Source: Joostella atrarenae
GTDB lineage: Bacteria > Bacteroidota > Bacteroidia > Flavobacteriales > Flavobacteriaceae
Reading direction: 5' to 3'
Assembly: GCF_021764745.1 (NCBI RefSeq)
Contig: NZ_JAETXX010000011.1
Span: 62,001-126,000, forward strand
DNA length: 64,000 nucleotides
The notes under the pieces were generated by a model that was not told where the DNA came from, did no database searches, and worked only from the letters and a program-made list of their open reading frames with translations. Below, piece by piece: positions 41,048 to 50,838 of the stretch; position 1 is the first letter of the stretch, and each line of letters opens with the position of its first letter. The position numbers and the translations under genes were made by a program.

Positions 41048-42397
41048 CTACTCTGCGTTATCTAAAAAATCTTTTAATTTTTCTGACCACTTTTCGAGAA
41101 ACGATTTCCGTTCTACTGGCGGTTCAGTTGGTTGGGGCTCTGTATTTATTTGCGGTTCTTCTATTTGTTCTTGCTCTATTTGCTCTTCCTTAATGGCTTC
41201 TTTTTCTTTTTCTATTTTTAAAGCTCCATTTTTCTTTTGCTGCTGAATGGCATTCATAACCAAACCTACAGCAGTTGCATAAACAGGACTTGCCACTTCA
41301 GCATCAGAATCTCCTGCTAGATGTTCATTAGGATATCCTATTCTAGTATCCATACCCGTGATGTATTCTACCAGTTGCTTTAAGTGCTTTAGCTGACTTC
41401 CACCTCCTGTTAAAACGATTCCAGCTATTAATTTTTTCTTTTGATCTTCATGCCCATAATTCTTGATTTCCATATAAACCTGCTCTACAATTTCCACAAC
41501 TCTTGCATGGATAATTTTAGATAAGTTTTTTAAGGTTATCTCTTTAGGCTCTCTACCTCTTAAACCAGGAATAGAAACAATTTCATTATCCTTATTTTCT
41601 CCAGGCCAAGCAGATCCAAATTTTATTTTTAATAACTCTGCTTGCTTTTCTATAATTGAGCATCCTTCTTTAATATCTTCAGTAACAACATTTCCCCCAA
41701 AAGGAATTACTGCAGTATGCCTAATTATACCATCTTTAAAAATAGCTAAGTCTGTAGTACCACCTCCTATATCTATCAATGCTACTCCAGCCTCTTTTTC
41801 TTCTTGACTAAGAACTGCATTTGCAGCAGCAAGAGGTTCTAATGTAATTCCAGCTAAATCTAGTCCAGAACTTTTTACACATCTTCCTATATTTCTAATA
41901 GAAGACACTTGCCCAACAACAACATGGAAATTCGCTTCTAAGCGACCTCCATACATTCCTATTGGTTCTTTTATTTCAGCCTGTCCATCTACTTTATATT
42001 CCTGAGGAAGCACATGTATTATTTCTTCTCCAGGTAACATTACAAGCTTGTATACTTGATTACATAATTTATCTAAATCAACCTCACTGATTACCTCTTC
42101 AGAATCTGGTCTTGTGATATAATCACTATGTTGTAAACTTCTTATATGCTGACCAGCAATCCCTACCACGCAATCGTGTATTTTTAATCCAGAAACACTT
42201 TCTGCTTCTTGAACAGCTTGCTGTATAGATTGAATAGTTTGAGTAATATTATTAACGACACCTCTGTGTACTCCCAAACTTTTGGATTTACCAATACCTA
42301 AAATTTCAATCTTTCCATAGTCGTTTTCACGACCTATCATAGCCACTATTTTAGTGGTCCCTATGTCTAATCCTACCGCGTATTTAGTATTTTCCAT
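41048..42397 (-). CDS. ftsA: Cell division protein FtsA
   Basis: A 449-residue actin-like ATPase that tethers FtsZ to the membrane. Phosphate-1 is YAVGLDIGTTKIVAMIGR, phosphate-2 ALIDIGGGTTDLAIF, adenosine motif IVLTGGGSQLKHL; the SHS2 insertion follows phosphate-1. A Glu/Gln/Pro-rich spacer (about 385-430) leads to an amphipathic helix SFLEKWSEKLKDFLDN for membrane binding. Lies three bases after ftsQ. Confidence 0.96.
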   Translation of the reverse strand: MENTKYAVGLDIGTTKIVAMIGRENDYGKIEILGIGKSKSLGVHRGVVNNITQTIQSIQQAVQEAESVSGLKIHDCVVGIAGQHIRSLQHSDYITRPDSEEVISEVDLDKLCNQVYKLVMLPGEEIIHVLPQEYKVDGQAEIKEPIGMYGGRLEANFHVVVGQVSSIRNIGRCVKSSGLDLAGITLEPLAAANAVLSQEEKEAGVALIDIGGGTTDLAIFKDGIIRHTAVIPFGGNVVTEDIKEGCSIIEKQAELLKIKFGSAWPGENKDNEIVSIPGLRGREPKEITLKNLSKIIHARVVEIVEQVYMEIKNYGHEDQKKKLIAGIVLTGGGSQLKHLKQLVEYITGMDTRIGYPNEHLAGDSDAEVASPVYATAVGLVMNAIQQQKKNGALKIEKEKEAIKEEQIEQEQIEEPQINTEPQPTEPPVERKSFLEKWSEKLKDFLDNAE

Positions 42398-42400
42398 AAC

Positions 42401-43120
42401 TTATTTTTTGGTACACACCACTTGATTATCAAAACTAAGGTTAACAGTTTTATAACTATCTAAAGTTTTATCATGTAACCCCTTCTGATAAAAAGCTTTA
42501 AAATTATTGAACTTAGATTCTAAGTTCGCTACCTCACCAAGGTCTACAATAAAACCTTCGGTTCTTAACTTCAATTCAAAATGCTTATTGTTCTGATGAA
42601 TTCCTATAATATTTTTTTTCAGAAACTCATCGAAATATATAAACATAGCCAACTCATAGAGCTTTGGCATATTATTTTTTACATCTGTACCAGTTATCAA
42701 CGGCACTCTAGCTGAATGCACCGGAGATAATGGCATCGATTTACCCTCTATATCTATATAAAATGGCTGATTCGCTGCTACTCGCCCTATTGGCGTGCGC
42801 TGCCGAATTTTAGCTCCAATTTGCCCTGTTACAGATACATACACATCTGCTTCTTGTACCATTGCATTAGCAATCAGAGACTTCTCTATAGTATTCAAAG
42901 CTAATTTTTCTTTTCGTACGCCCGTAAGGGTATCTGGATTTTGTATCAACAATTTATTAACCGTATTTCGAGTGATATAATGACCATCGTTATTTAAAAA
43001 TTCGATGTTGCAATTAGCACTCAATTCACGGTTTTCATTCCTTGTATTCGAAAACGAATACAAGAAAATCAATGCGAATAGCACAACAAATATTTTTATA
43101 TGGTTAACATATTTTTTCAC
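42401..43120 (-). CDS. ftsQ: Cell division protein FtsQ
   Basis: A 239-residue bitopic protein: a short cytoplasmic tail, one membrane segment (about 9-25, IKIFVVLFALIFLYSF) and a periplasmic POTRA-like region (about 35-100: CNIEFLNNDGHYITRNTVNK, then RTPIGRVAANQPFYIDIEGK) plus a beta domain. Divergent from proteobacterial FtsQ, but position between murC and ftsA supports it. Its first 17 bases overlap the end of murC. Confidence 0.88.
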   Translation of the reverse strand: MKKYVNHIKIFVVLFALIFLYSFSNTRNENRELSANCNIEFLNNDGHYITRNTVNKLLIQNPDTLTGVRKEKLALNTIEKSLIANAMVQEADVYVSVTGQIGAKIRQRTPIGRVAANQPFYIDIEGKSMPLSPVHSARVPLITGTDVKNNMPKLYELAMFIYFDEFLKKNIIGIHQNNKHFELKLRTEGFIVDLGEVANLESKFNNFKAFYQKGLHDKTLDSYKTVNLSFDNQVVCTKK

Positions 43121-44459
43121 TTAACGCTTTTTTTATGGTATTAACTTCTAGTCCAATATCTCCTGCTCCTAAGGATAAGAAAACTTGCGAATCGCTTTTT
43201 CTCAACACCTCAGTTAAATCTCTTTTTTCAACCTTTTGCTTGTTATCACTGGAAATCATTTCCAACAACCAATCGGCAGTAATTCCTTCAATAGGTTTCT
43301 CTCTAGCGGGGTATATGTCTAATAAAATTATCTCATCAAAATTGGCTAAGCTCTTTGAAAATTCGGGGGCAAAATCTTTCGTTCTTGAAAAAAGATGGGG
43401 CTGAAAGATTACAGTTGTTTTTTTATTTGGGTGTACACTTTTTACGGCTTCATAAACAGCATCTATTTCTGTTGGATGATGCGCATAATCGTCTATATAA
43501 ATAAGATCTTCTTGATTTATATGATAAGAAAATCTACGTTTTATTCCTTTAAAAGTGGCAAGGGCTTCAGCAAGACGACTTAGAGGGGTGTCTATAGTAG
43601 TCGCCATTGCTAATGCTGCCAATGCGTTTAACAAATTATGATTTCCTGGCTTGTTAAACCTCACTCCTCTAACATGTTCTGTGGGAGTCACTAAATCGAA
43701 TAGGTAGGTTGAGTCTGTTATTGTTAGATTTCTAATTGAAAAATCAGAATTATCCTCTATACCATAAGTAATTCCATTAATTGGCAATCCACTTTTCACA
43801 AAAAGCTTCCCTCCTGGTTTTACTTTCTCAGAAAACGCTACAAAAGTTCGTTCCATCTCCTCCTTATCTCCATAAATATCTAAATGATCTGCATCTATTG
43901 AAGTAATACATGCTACCGATGGAGAGAGATGTAAGAAAGAGCGATCAAATTCATCCGCTTCTACTACGGTAAATTCATCTCCTTCTATTAAAAAATTACT
44001 ATTAAAGTTTTCAGAAACACCTCCTAAAAAAGCTGTAATTGGTGTTCCTGTTTCTTTTAAAATATGTGCTAAAATCGCACTTGTTGTTGTTTTTCCATGT
44101 GTTCCAGCTACAGCAAAGCAGTAAGAGTCTTTTGTTATCAGTCCTAAAACTGCTGCTCGTTTCTGAATATTAAATCCATTTGAAACAAAATAACCATACT
44201 CGCTATTATCACTTGGAACTGCAGGTGTATAAACAACTAATGTGTTTTCTATATTTTTAAAATCAGCTGGGATATTCTCTATTGCATCATCATAATGAAT
44301 TGCAATTCCCAACGCTGTTAATCCACTAGTAATCTCACTAGTAGTTTTATCATATCCAGCAACTTCCTTTCCTATGAATTTAAAATAACGTGCTAAGCCA
44401 GACATGCCAATGCCGCCTATGCCCAGAAAGTAAACGTTATTTATTTTATTTAAATCCAT
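43104..44459 (-). CDS. murC: UDP-N-acetylmuramate--L-alanine ligase
   Basis: A 451-residue ligase adding L-Ala to UDP-MurNAc. Start taken at ATG 44459; a TTG lies two codons upstream. The N-terminal Rossmann motif is FLGIGGIGMSGLARYF, the ATP loop AVAGTHGKTTTSAILAHIL, followed by VVEADEFDRSFL and IYIDDYAHHPTEIDAV. Begins ten bases after murG and overlaps ftsQ. Confidence 0.96.
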   Translation of the reverse strand: MDLNKINNVYFLGIGGIGMSGLARYFKFIGKEVAGYDKTTSEITSGLTALGIAIHYDDAIENIPADFKNIENTLVVYTPAVPSDNSEYGYFVSNGFNIQKRAAVLGLITKDSYCFAVAGTHGKTTTSAILAHILKETGTPITAFLGGVSENFNSNFLIEGDEFTVVEADEFDRSFLHLSPSVACITSIDADHLDIYGDKEEMERTFVAFSEKVKPGGKLFVKSGLPINGITYGIEDNSDFSIRNLTITDSTYLFDLVTPTEHVRGVRFNKPGNHNLLNALAALAMATTIDTPLSRLAEALATFKGIKRRFSYHINQEDLIYIDDYAHHPTEIDAVYEAVKSVHPNKKTTVIFQPHLFSRTKDFAPEFSKSLANFDEIILLDIYPAREKPIEGITADWLLEMISSDNKQKVEKRDLTEVLRKSDSQVFLSLGAGDIGLEVNTIKKALSEKIC

Positions 44460-44469
44460 TTTCAACTTG

Positions 44470-45567
44470 TTAAGCTGTTTTTTTAATTATTTCATCAATA
44501 GCATCAACGATGTCTTTTGTTGCATTAGGTAATGCTAACATCTTAAAACTATTTCCTATTTTTTTCTGTTCTTCTTCTGAATTCCATACTGATAAAAACT
44601 TAGCTTCAAAATCAGTATCTAAATCAGTTTCTTTTACTAATAAAGCCGCATCTTTACTTACTACTGCCGCTGCATTTTTTGTTTGATGATCTTCAGACAC
44701 ATTTGGAGAAGGAATAAAAATAACAGGCTTTCCTACTATAGCTAATTCCGAAACCGATATTGCACCCGCTCTCGATATAATTACATCTGCTGCTGCATAG
44801 GCTAACTTCATATCATTTATAAAAGCATTAACTTTTACAAAGTCACTCTCATATTTTTTATATTCATCATAATACAGCTTTCCACATTGCCATATTAGTT
44901 GTACGTTATTTTCTTCAAAAAAGTTTAGCTCTTTTTCAATCAGCTGATTAATTCTTCTCGCTCCTAAACTTCCTCCCATGACAAACAGCGTTTTACGTTT
45001 TTCAGAAAGATTAAAAAATTTAATTCCCTCTAACTGTTTATCTCCTATCTGTAAAAGATCTTGCCTTACTGGATTTCCAGTTTTTACAATTTTTTCAGCT
45101 GGAAAAAAGCGCTCCAAATTATCATAAGCAACAAATATTTTTTTCACATCTTTTGCCAACCACTTATTTGTAATTCCAGGAAAAGAATTTTGCTCTTGTA
45201 TCACACAAGGAACACCTTTCCCAGAGGCTGCTTTAAGCAATGGACCGCTAGCAAATCCTCCTGTACCGATAACTACATCTGGTTGAAATGATTTTACAAT
45301 CTTTCTCGCTTTCCAAATACTACTAATCAGCTTAAAAGGGAACATTAAGTTTTTTAATGTTAGCTTACGCTGTATTCCTGAAATCCATAATCCTTCAATC
45401 TCATAACCCGCTTGAGGCACTTTCTCCATCTCCATTCTATCTTCTGCACCTACAAAAAGGAACTCTGCATCTGCATACCTATGCTTTAGCTCATTTGCTA
45501 TAGCAATGGCAGGATAGATGTGACCTCCTGTTCCGCCTCCCGATAATATGAATTTATAATTGCTCAC
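44470..45567 (-). CDS. murG: MurG glycosyltransferase
   Basis: A 365-residue GT28 enzyme transferring GlcNAc to lipid I to form lipid II at the inner membrane. N-terminal [16 protein letters not shown] (glycine loop), [14 protein letters not shown], and the UDP-GlcNAc site [18 protein letters not shown] with [10 protein letters not shown]. The start lies inside the last codons of ftsW (14-base overlap). Confidence 0.96.
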   Translation of the reverse strand: MSNYKFILSGGGTGGHIYPAIAIANELKHRYADAEFLFVGAEDRMEMEKVPQAGYEIEGLWISGIQRKLTLKNLMFPFKLISSIWKARKIVKSFQPDVVIGTGGFASGPLLKAASGKGVPCVIQEQNSFPGITNKWLAKDVKKIFVAYDNLERFFPAEKIVKTGNPVRQDLLQIGDKQLEGIKFFNLSEKRKTLFVMGGSLGARRINQLIEKELNFFEENNVQLIWQCGKLYYDEYKKYESDFVKVNAFINDMKLAYAAADVIISRAGAISVSELAIVGKPVIFIPSPNVSEDHQTKNAAAVVSKDAALLVKETDLDTDFEAKFLSVWNSEEEQKKIGNSFKMLALPNATKDIVDAIDEIIKKTA

Positions 45568-46762
45568 TTAAAATATCTAATGGGTTCTGATTATCTATTG
45601 CTTCTTTCTCTTCAATTTCTTCTAAATCCTCTTGACGCTTTGCACTCACACTTAGAATAATACCTATTGCTAAACATGTCATCCAAATAGAGGTTCCTCC
45701 ACTACTAATTAGCGGAAGTGTTTGCCCTGTTACTGGAAATAACTCGACTGCTACTGCCATATTTATAAATGCCTGCACTACAATTGGCAAGCCTGCAGCT
45801 ATAACCAATAATTTTCCGAATGTAGATTCCGATTTATGTGCTACAACCACAATTCTAAATAGTAGAAGTAGATACATAAATATAATTACGAAACCACCTA
45901 CAAGGCCATATTCTTCAATGATGATAGCATATATAAAATCTGATGAGCTTTGAGGTAAGAAGTTTTTCATCACACTCTTTCCTGCTCCCAAACCAACAAC
46001 ACCTCCTGTTGCGATTGCTATTTTTGCTTTCTCGATTTGGTAATCAGCTTCTGTATCTTCATCATTTGTAAAATTATCAATCCTGCTTATCCAAGTATCA
46101 ACACGGTTTGGAAAGAGACCTGGAAATGCTTTTGCAGTTAACACAAACATCGTAAGCCCTAATATACCTGCACCTATTACTCCTAACAGATATTTCCAAG
46201 GATACCCTCCTAAGAAACATAAAATTAAAACCATTAAAAAGATAATAGCTGTAGTAGAAAAGTTAGCTGGTAAAATTAAAACCAACACTATAAAAACTGG
46301 CAACCATAACGGCACAATAGTCTCTTTAAAAGTTACCGTTCTATCTTTTATTTTTGCTAAATACCTAGCTACATGTACTAAAAGTACAATAGCAGCAAAA
46401 GTAGATGTCTGAAAAGTAATTCCTACGTAAGGAACTTGTATCCACCTACTTGCATTAGCTCCACCAATCATCGTTCCTTGAGCTAACGTATAAAGCAATA
46501 ACAGTATTACAATCGGCATCGCTAAAATCGACAATGCCTTGAAATATCTGTAAGGTATTTTATGTACAGCATATATAACTCCGATACCTAAAAGAAGCAA
46601 AACAGCATGCTTTAATAAGTACCCAAAGGTAGTACCGCTACCAACCACATACACTAAGTTTGTACTGGCGCTATATACTGGTAAAAAAGAAAATAACGCT
46701 AGTATGGCCACTACGGCCCATATAGCTTTATCTCCCTTAATATTTTTAAATAATTGCTGCAC
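45554..46762 (-). CDS. ftsW: FtsW lipid II polymerase (SEDS family)
   Basis: A 402-residue polytopic protein with about ten membrane segments. SEDS marks: [19 protein letters not shown] (near 95-113), the large loop with [39 protein letters not shown] and [16 protein letters not shown]. The usual QPSEFAK reads QTSTFAA here. It polymerises septal glycan together with the FtsI encoded upstream. Confidence 0.94.
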   Translation of the reverse strand: MQQLFKNIKGDKAIWAVVAILALFSFLPVYSASTNLVYVVGSGTTFGYLLKHAVLLLLGIGVIYAVHKIPYRYFKALSILAMPIVILLLLYTLAQGTMIGGANASRWIQVPYVGITFQTSTFAAIVLLVHVARYLAKIKDRTVTFKETIVPLWLPVFIVLVLILPANFSTTAIIFLMVLILCFLGGYPWKYLLGVIGAGILGLTMFVLTAKAFPGLFPNRVDTWISRIDNFTNDEDTEADYQIEKAKIAIATGGVVGLGAGKSVMKNFLPQSSSDFIYAIIIEEYGLVGGFVIIFMYLLLLFRIVVVAHKSESTFGKLLVIAAGLPIVVQAFINMAVAVELFPVTGQTLPLISSGGTSIWMTCLAIGIILSVSAKRQEDLEEIEEKEAIDNQNPLDILSEQL

Positions 46763-46771
46763 TATTTCTTT

Positions 46772-48106
46772 TTATAATTCTTGAACTGCCTTTTTAAACT
46801 GATCTCCACGATCTTCATAATTTGTAAACAAGTCGAAAGATGCACATGCTGGAGATAATAAAACTGTATCCCCTCTTTCTGCTACTTCTTTACTCATATT
46901 TACTGCATCTTTCATAGATGTAGTTTCCACAACAAAATCTACAACACCACCAAAAGTCTCTATGATCTTAGCATTATCAAGACCCAAGCAGATTATCGCT
47001 TTTACCTTCTCTCTCACAAGAGGCATTAAAGACAAATAATCATTTCCTTTATCTTGCCCTCCAACAATCCATACCGTAGGAGTTTTCATGCTATCCAACG
47101 CATAAAACGTTGCATTTACATTCGTTGCCTTAGAATCGTTCACATATTGAACATTTTGGATTTTCAACACTTTTTCTAATCTATGCGTTGCTCCTTGAAA
47201 ATTCTCCAGACTCTCTCTAATTGTCGCCTTTCTAATTTTTAATAACTGAGCCACAGTAGAAGCCGCCATTGCGTTCTTCGTGTTGTGTTTCCCTTCTAAT
47301 GCTAAAGTATCTGTAGACATTTCTATATGCTGTTTATCTATGTTAATTATAATTTTATCATTTTCTAAATAAGCCCCGTTTTCTATTTTCTTTTCTATAG
47401 AAAACGGTAATAATTTTGATTTCACTGGATGCTTTTCTAACCAAGCTTCTATCACTTCGTCATCAGCATCATAAATAAGGTAATCGTCTGCAGTTTGATT
47501 CATAGCTACTTTGAATTTAGAAGCTATATAATTTTCAAACTTATAATCGTAACGATCTAAATGATCAGGGGTAATATTTGTAATAATGGCTATATGCGGA
47601 TTAAACTGATGGATTCCGTCCAATTGAAAACTACTAATTTCAAGTACATAAGAATCTTTATCATTTTCGGCTACCATTTGAGCGAAACTATCACCAATAT
47701 TCCCAGCCATTCCAACGTTTAATCCTCCATTTTTTAAAATATGGGTGGTTAACATTGTAGTGGTGGTTTTTCCATTACTCCCCGTAATTCCAATAAGCAT
47801 TGCTTTTGTATAAAGAGCTGCAAATTCTATTTCAGAAATCACAGGAATCTTCATTTCCTTCAACTTTACAATTAAAGGAGCTTTGTCTGGAATGCCAGGG
47901 CTTTTTACAATCAAATCGGCATTCGTAATTTTATCTTCTGAATGCTGACCTTCCTCCCAATCAACCTCAATATTTTTAAGGACGTTTTTATATTTTTCTT
48001 TTATAGGACCTCTATCAGAAACAAAAACCTCGTATCCTTCCTTCTTTCCTAAAATCGCAGCGCCAATGCCACTTTCTCCTCCTCCAAGAATCGCAAGAAC
48101 TTTCAT
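46772..48106 (-). CDS. murD: UDP-N-acetylmuramoylalanine--D-glutamate ligase
   Basis: A 444-residue ligase. N-terminal LAILGGGESGIGAAILGKKE, ATP loop LIGITGSNGKTTTTMLTTHI, NITPDHLDRYDYKFENY, YVNDSKATNVNATFYALDS and a C-terminal LLSPACASFDLFTNYEDRG block, all typical of MurD. It shares one base with mraY. Confidence 0.96.
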   Translation of the reverse strand: MKVLAILGGGESGIGAAILGKKEGYEVFVSDRGPIKEKYKNVLKNIEVDWEEGQHSEDKITNADLIVKSPGIPDKAPLIVKLKEMKIPVISEIEFAALYTKAMLIGITGSNGKTTTTMLTTHILKNGGLNVGMAGNIGDSFAQMVAENDKDSYVLEISSFQLDGIHQFNPHIAIITNITPDHLDRYDYKFENYIASKFKVAMNQTADDYLIYDADDEVIEAWLEKHPVKSKLLPFSIEKKIENGAYLENDKIIINIDKQHIEMSTDTLALEGKHNTKNAMAASTVAQLLKIRKATIRESLENFQGATHRLEKVLKIQNVQYVNDSKATNVNATFYALDSMKTPTVWIVGGQDKGNDYLSLMPLVREKVKAIICLGLDNAKIIETFGGVVDFVVETTSMKDAVNMSKEVAERGDTVLLSPACASFDLFTNYEDRGDQFKKAVQEL

Positions 48107-49338
48107 TACCTAAGTTTTAACGTAACTACAGTTAATACCGCTAATAAAATTCCTATAATCCAAAAGCGAGTTACAATCTTGCTTTCATGATACCCTTTCT
48201 TCTGATAATGGTGATGCAAAGGCGACATTAAAAATATCCTTCTTCCTTCTCCATACTTCTTCTTCGTATACTTAAAATAAGCTACTTGCAATACCACTGA
48301 TAAATTCTCTGCTAGAAAGATTCCACATAGGATTGGAATTAACCATTCTTTACGAATAGCAATTGCCAATACTGCAATGATCCCTCCTATAGTTAAACTC
48401 CCCGTATCTCCCATAAAAACTTGAGCAGGAAAAGCATTATACCATAAAAAACCAACTAATCCACCTGCAAAAGCAGCTATAAAAACTGTCATTTCTCCAG
48501 CTCTAGGGATGTACATAATATTCAGGTAATCCGAGAAAATTATATTCCCAGAAACCCATGCAAATATTCCTAATGTGAGTACTATTATTGCAGATGTTCC
48601 CGCTGCCAAACCATCAATTCCATCCGTAAGATTGGCACCATTCGAAACTGCAGTAATTATAAAAACCACTATTGGAATAAATATTAACCAAGCATAGCTT
48701 TTATAATAATCTCCCATCCAAGAAACCAATTCTGAATAATCGAACTCATTATCTTTTACAAAAGGAATCGTAGTTTTTGTTGACTTCTCTTCTTTTCCAT
48801 ACTCTAAAGCCACATCTCCATTTGCTACCACTTCAATATTATTTGGCGCTTTAAGCTCTTCTTTGATAGTAACAGCTGGATGAAAATATAATGTTGCTCC
48901 AACTACAATACCAATTCCAATTTGTCCTAATACTTTGAATCGCCCTTTTAATCCTTCTTTATCTTTTTTAAAAATTTTTATGTAATCATCTATAAAACCA
49001 ATAGCTCCCATCCACAAAGTGGTAACAATTAGAAGAATGATATATATATTATCTAGCTTCGCGAATAACAACACAGGAATCAGCGTAGACATAATTATTA
49101 TGATCCCACCCATTGTTGGAGTTCCTGCTTTTTGAACTTGACCTTCTAAACCGAGTTCTCTTACACTTTCTCCTACTTGTTTTGCTCGTAAATAATTGAT
49201 AACTCTCTTTCCGAATATTGTAGATATCAACAAGGATAAAATCACAGCAGCAGAAGCCCTAAAAGTGATGAATTGAAACAATCCAGCTCCAGGGAGTTGA
49301 TAATTTTTTTCTAAAAATTCGAATAAATAGTATAACAT
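48106..49338 (-). CDS. mraY: Phospho-MurNAc-pentapeptide transferase
   Basis: A 410-residue polytopic transferase making lipid I. Catalytic motifs: [12 protein letters not shown] (Asp pair), [12 protein letters not shown] and [11 protein letters not shown]; the other signature is [10 protein letters not shown]. It is longer than the 320-360 residues of most bacteria because of a hydrophilic insert (about residues 165-215, with [20 protein letters not shown]) in a loop outside the core, which I believe is normal in this phylum. Confidence 0.96.
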   Translation of the reverse strand: MLYYLFEFLEKNYQLPGAGLFQFITFRASAAVILSLLISTIFGKRVINYLRAKQVGESVRELGLEGQVQKAGTPTMGGIIIIMSTLIPVLLFAKLDNIYIILLIVTTLWMGAIGFIDDYIKIFKKDKEGLKGRFKVLGQIGIGIVVGATLYFHPAVTIKEELKAPNNIEVVANGDVALEYGKEEKSTKTTIPFVKDNEFDYSELVSWMGDYYKSYAWLIFIPIVVFIITAVSNGANLTDGIDGLAAGTSAIIVLTLGIFAWVSGNIIFSDYLNIMYIPRAGEMTVFIAAFAGGLVGFLWYNAFPAQVFMGDTGSLTIGGIIAVLAIAIRKEWLIPILCGIFLAENLSVVLQVAYFKYTKKKYGEGRRIFLMSPLHHHYQKKGYHESKIVTRFWIIGILLAVLTVVTLKLR

Positions 49339-49374
49339 ATATTTTTCTATTTACTCCTTTCGGAGCTTACTGCT

Positions 49375-50838
49375 TTATTTTTTTACGTTTGATAATAATT
49401 CTTTAACAACCTTCATATCGTCAAAATCGTTACGAACTCCATTTACCTCTTGGTAGGTTTCATGACCTTTTCCTGCGATAAGAATAATATCATTAGCCTG
49501 AGCAAATTGGCAAGCTGTTTTGATTGCTTGCTTTCTATCTTCAATAGAGATTGTTTTATTAAAATTCTGAGGCTCCACACCCGCTTCCATTTCTTCAATA
49601 ATCACCTTCGGATCTTCCGTTCTAGGATTGTCAGAAGTGAAAATTGCTTTAGAGCTTAATATCGAAGCAATATTTGCCATAACTGGTCGCTTTGTCTTAT
49701 CTCTATCTCCACCACAACCCACAACTGTAATCAAGCTTTCATTCCCCGTGCGAATTGTATTTATAGTTTCTAATACATTCTTTAACGCATCTGGAGTATG
49801 TGCATAATCTACAATAGCAGTTACCTTTTCTTCAGAAATAAAATACTGAAAACGCCCACCTACACTTTCTAATTCACTTAAATGCTGCAACGTTTCTATG
49901 GTTCCCAATTCAAAAAGATCGGCTACCGCAAAAACAGCTAATAAATTATAAGCATTGAAACTTCCTATTAATCGAGACCAGACCTCATTATCATTTACTT
50001 TTAATAATAAGCCTGTGAATTGATTTTCTAATATTTGCGCTCTATAATCGGCATACGATTTTAATGCATAAGTAACCTTCTTTGCTTTTGTGTTTTGCAA
50101 CATCACAGCACCATTCTTATCATCTGCATTTGTTAATGCAAAAGCTGTTTTTGGAAGCTCATCGAAAAATATTTTCTTCGTATCTCGATACTCAGCAAAT
50201 GTTTTGTGATAATCTAAATGGTCGTGACTTAAATTTGTAAATACTCCCCCAGCAAAGTGCAGTCCAGCAGTTCGCTGCTGATGAATTCCATGAGAACTTA
50301 CTTCCATAAAGCAAAATTCCACTCCTTCATCACTCATTTTTTGCAAATAGCTATTAATCTTTAATGAATCTGGAGTTGTATGCGTTGCAGGATATTCTTT
50401 ATCCCCAACCATTATTTTAACTGTAGATAGCAAACCTACTTTATAACCCGCCTTCTTAAATAAATTATATAATAGTGTTGTAACTGTTGTTTTACCATTG
50501 GTTCCTGTTACCCCAACTAATTTTAAATTTTCTGATGGATTTTTATAGAAATTGGCAGCCATAATAGCCAATGCTTTATGTGCATTTGTAACTTCTACAT
50601 AAGTAATTCCGTTAATTATTTGCTCCGGAAGCTGCTCACATATTACAGCAATTGCTCCAGACTCCACAGCCTTCGTGATATAATCATGTCCATCTACAAC
50701 TGTTCCTGGAATAGCCACAAAAACATCATCCAAAGACACCTTACGAGAATCAAAATGAATATCATTAACATAAGTAACGGTACTTCCCGCCACTGCGTTA
50801 ATATTCACTTTATATAATATGTCTTTTAATAACATCAT
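49375..50838 (-). CDS. murE: UDP-MurNAc-tripeptide synthetase (meso-diaminopimelate type)
   Basis: A 487-residue ligase. ATP loop VGVTGTNGKTTVTTLLYNLF; substrate-binding HTTPDS; SHDHLDYHKTFAEY; VDYAHTPDALKNVL. The motif SDNPRTEDP (DNPR) predicts meso-diaminopimelate as the amino acid added, as in Gram-negatives. The first four bases overlap the end of ftsI. Confidence 0.96.
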   Translation of the reverse strand: MMLLKDILYKVNINAVAGSTVTYVNDIHFDSRKVSLDDVFVAIPGTVVDGHDYITKAVESGAIAVICEQLPEQIINGITYVEVTNAHKALAIMAANFYKNPSENLKLVGVTGTNGKTTVTTLLYNLFKKAGYKVGLLSTVKIMVGDKEYPATHTTPDSLKINSYLQKMSDEGVEFCFMEVSSHGIHQQRTAGLHFAGGVFTNLSHDHLDYHKTFAEYRDTKKIFFDELPKTAFALTNADDKNGAVMLQNTKAKKVTYALKSYADYRAQILENQFTGLLLKVNDNEVWSRLIGSFNAYNLLAVFAVADLFELGTIETLQHLSELESVGGRFQYFISEEKVTAIVDYAHTPDALKNVLETINTIRTGNESLITVVGCGGDRDKTKRPVMANIASILSSKAIFTSDNPRTEDPKVIIEEMEAGVEPQNFNKTISIEDRKQAIKTACQFAQANDIILIAGKGHETYQEVNGVRNDFDDMKVVKELLSNVKK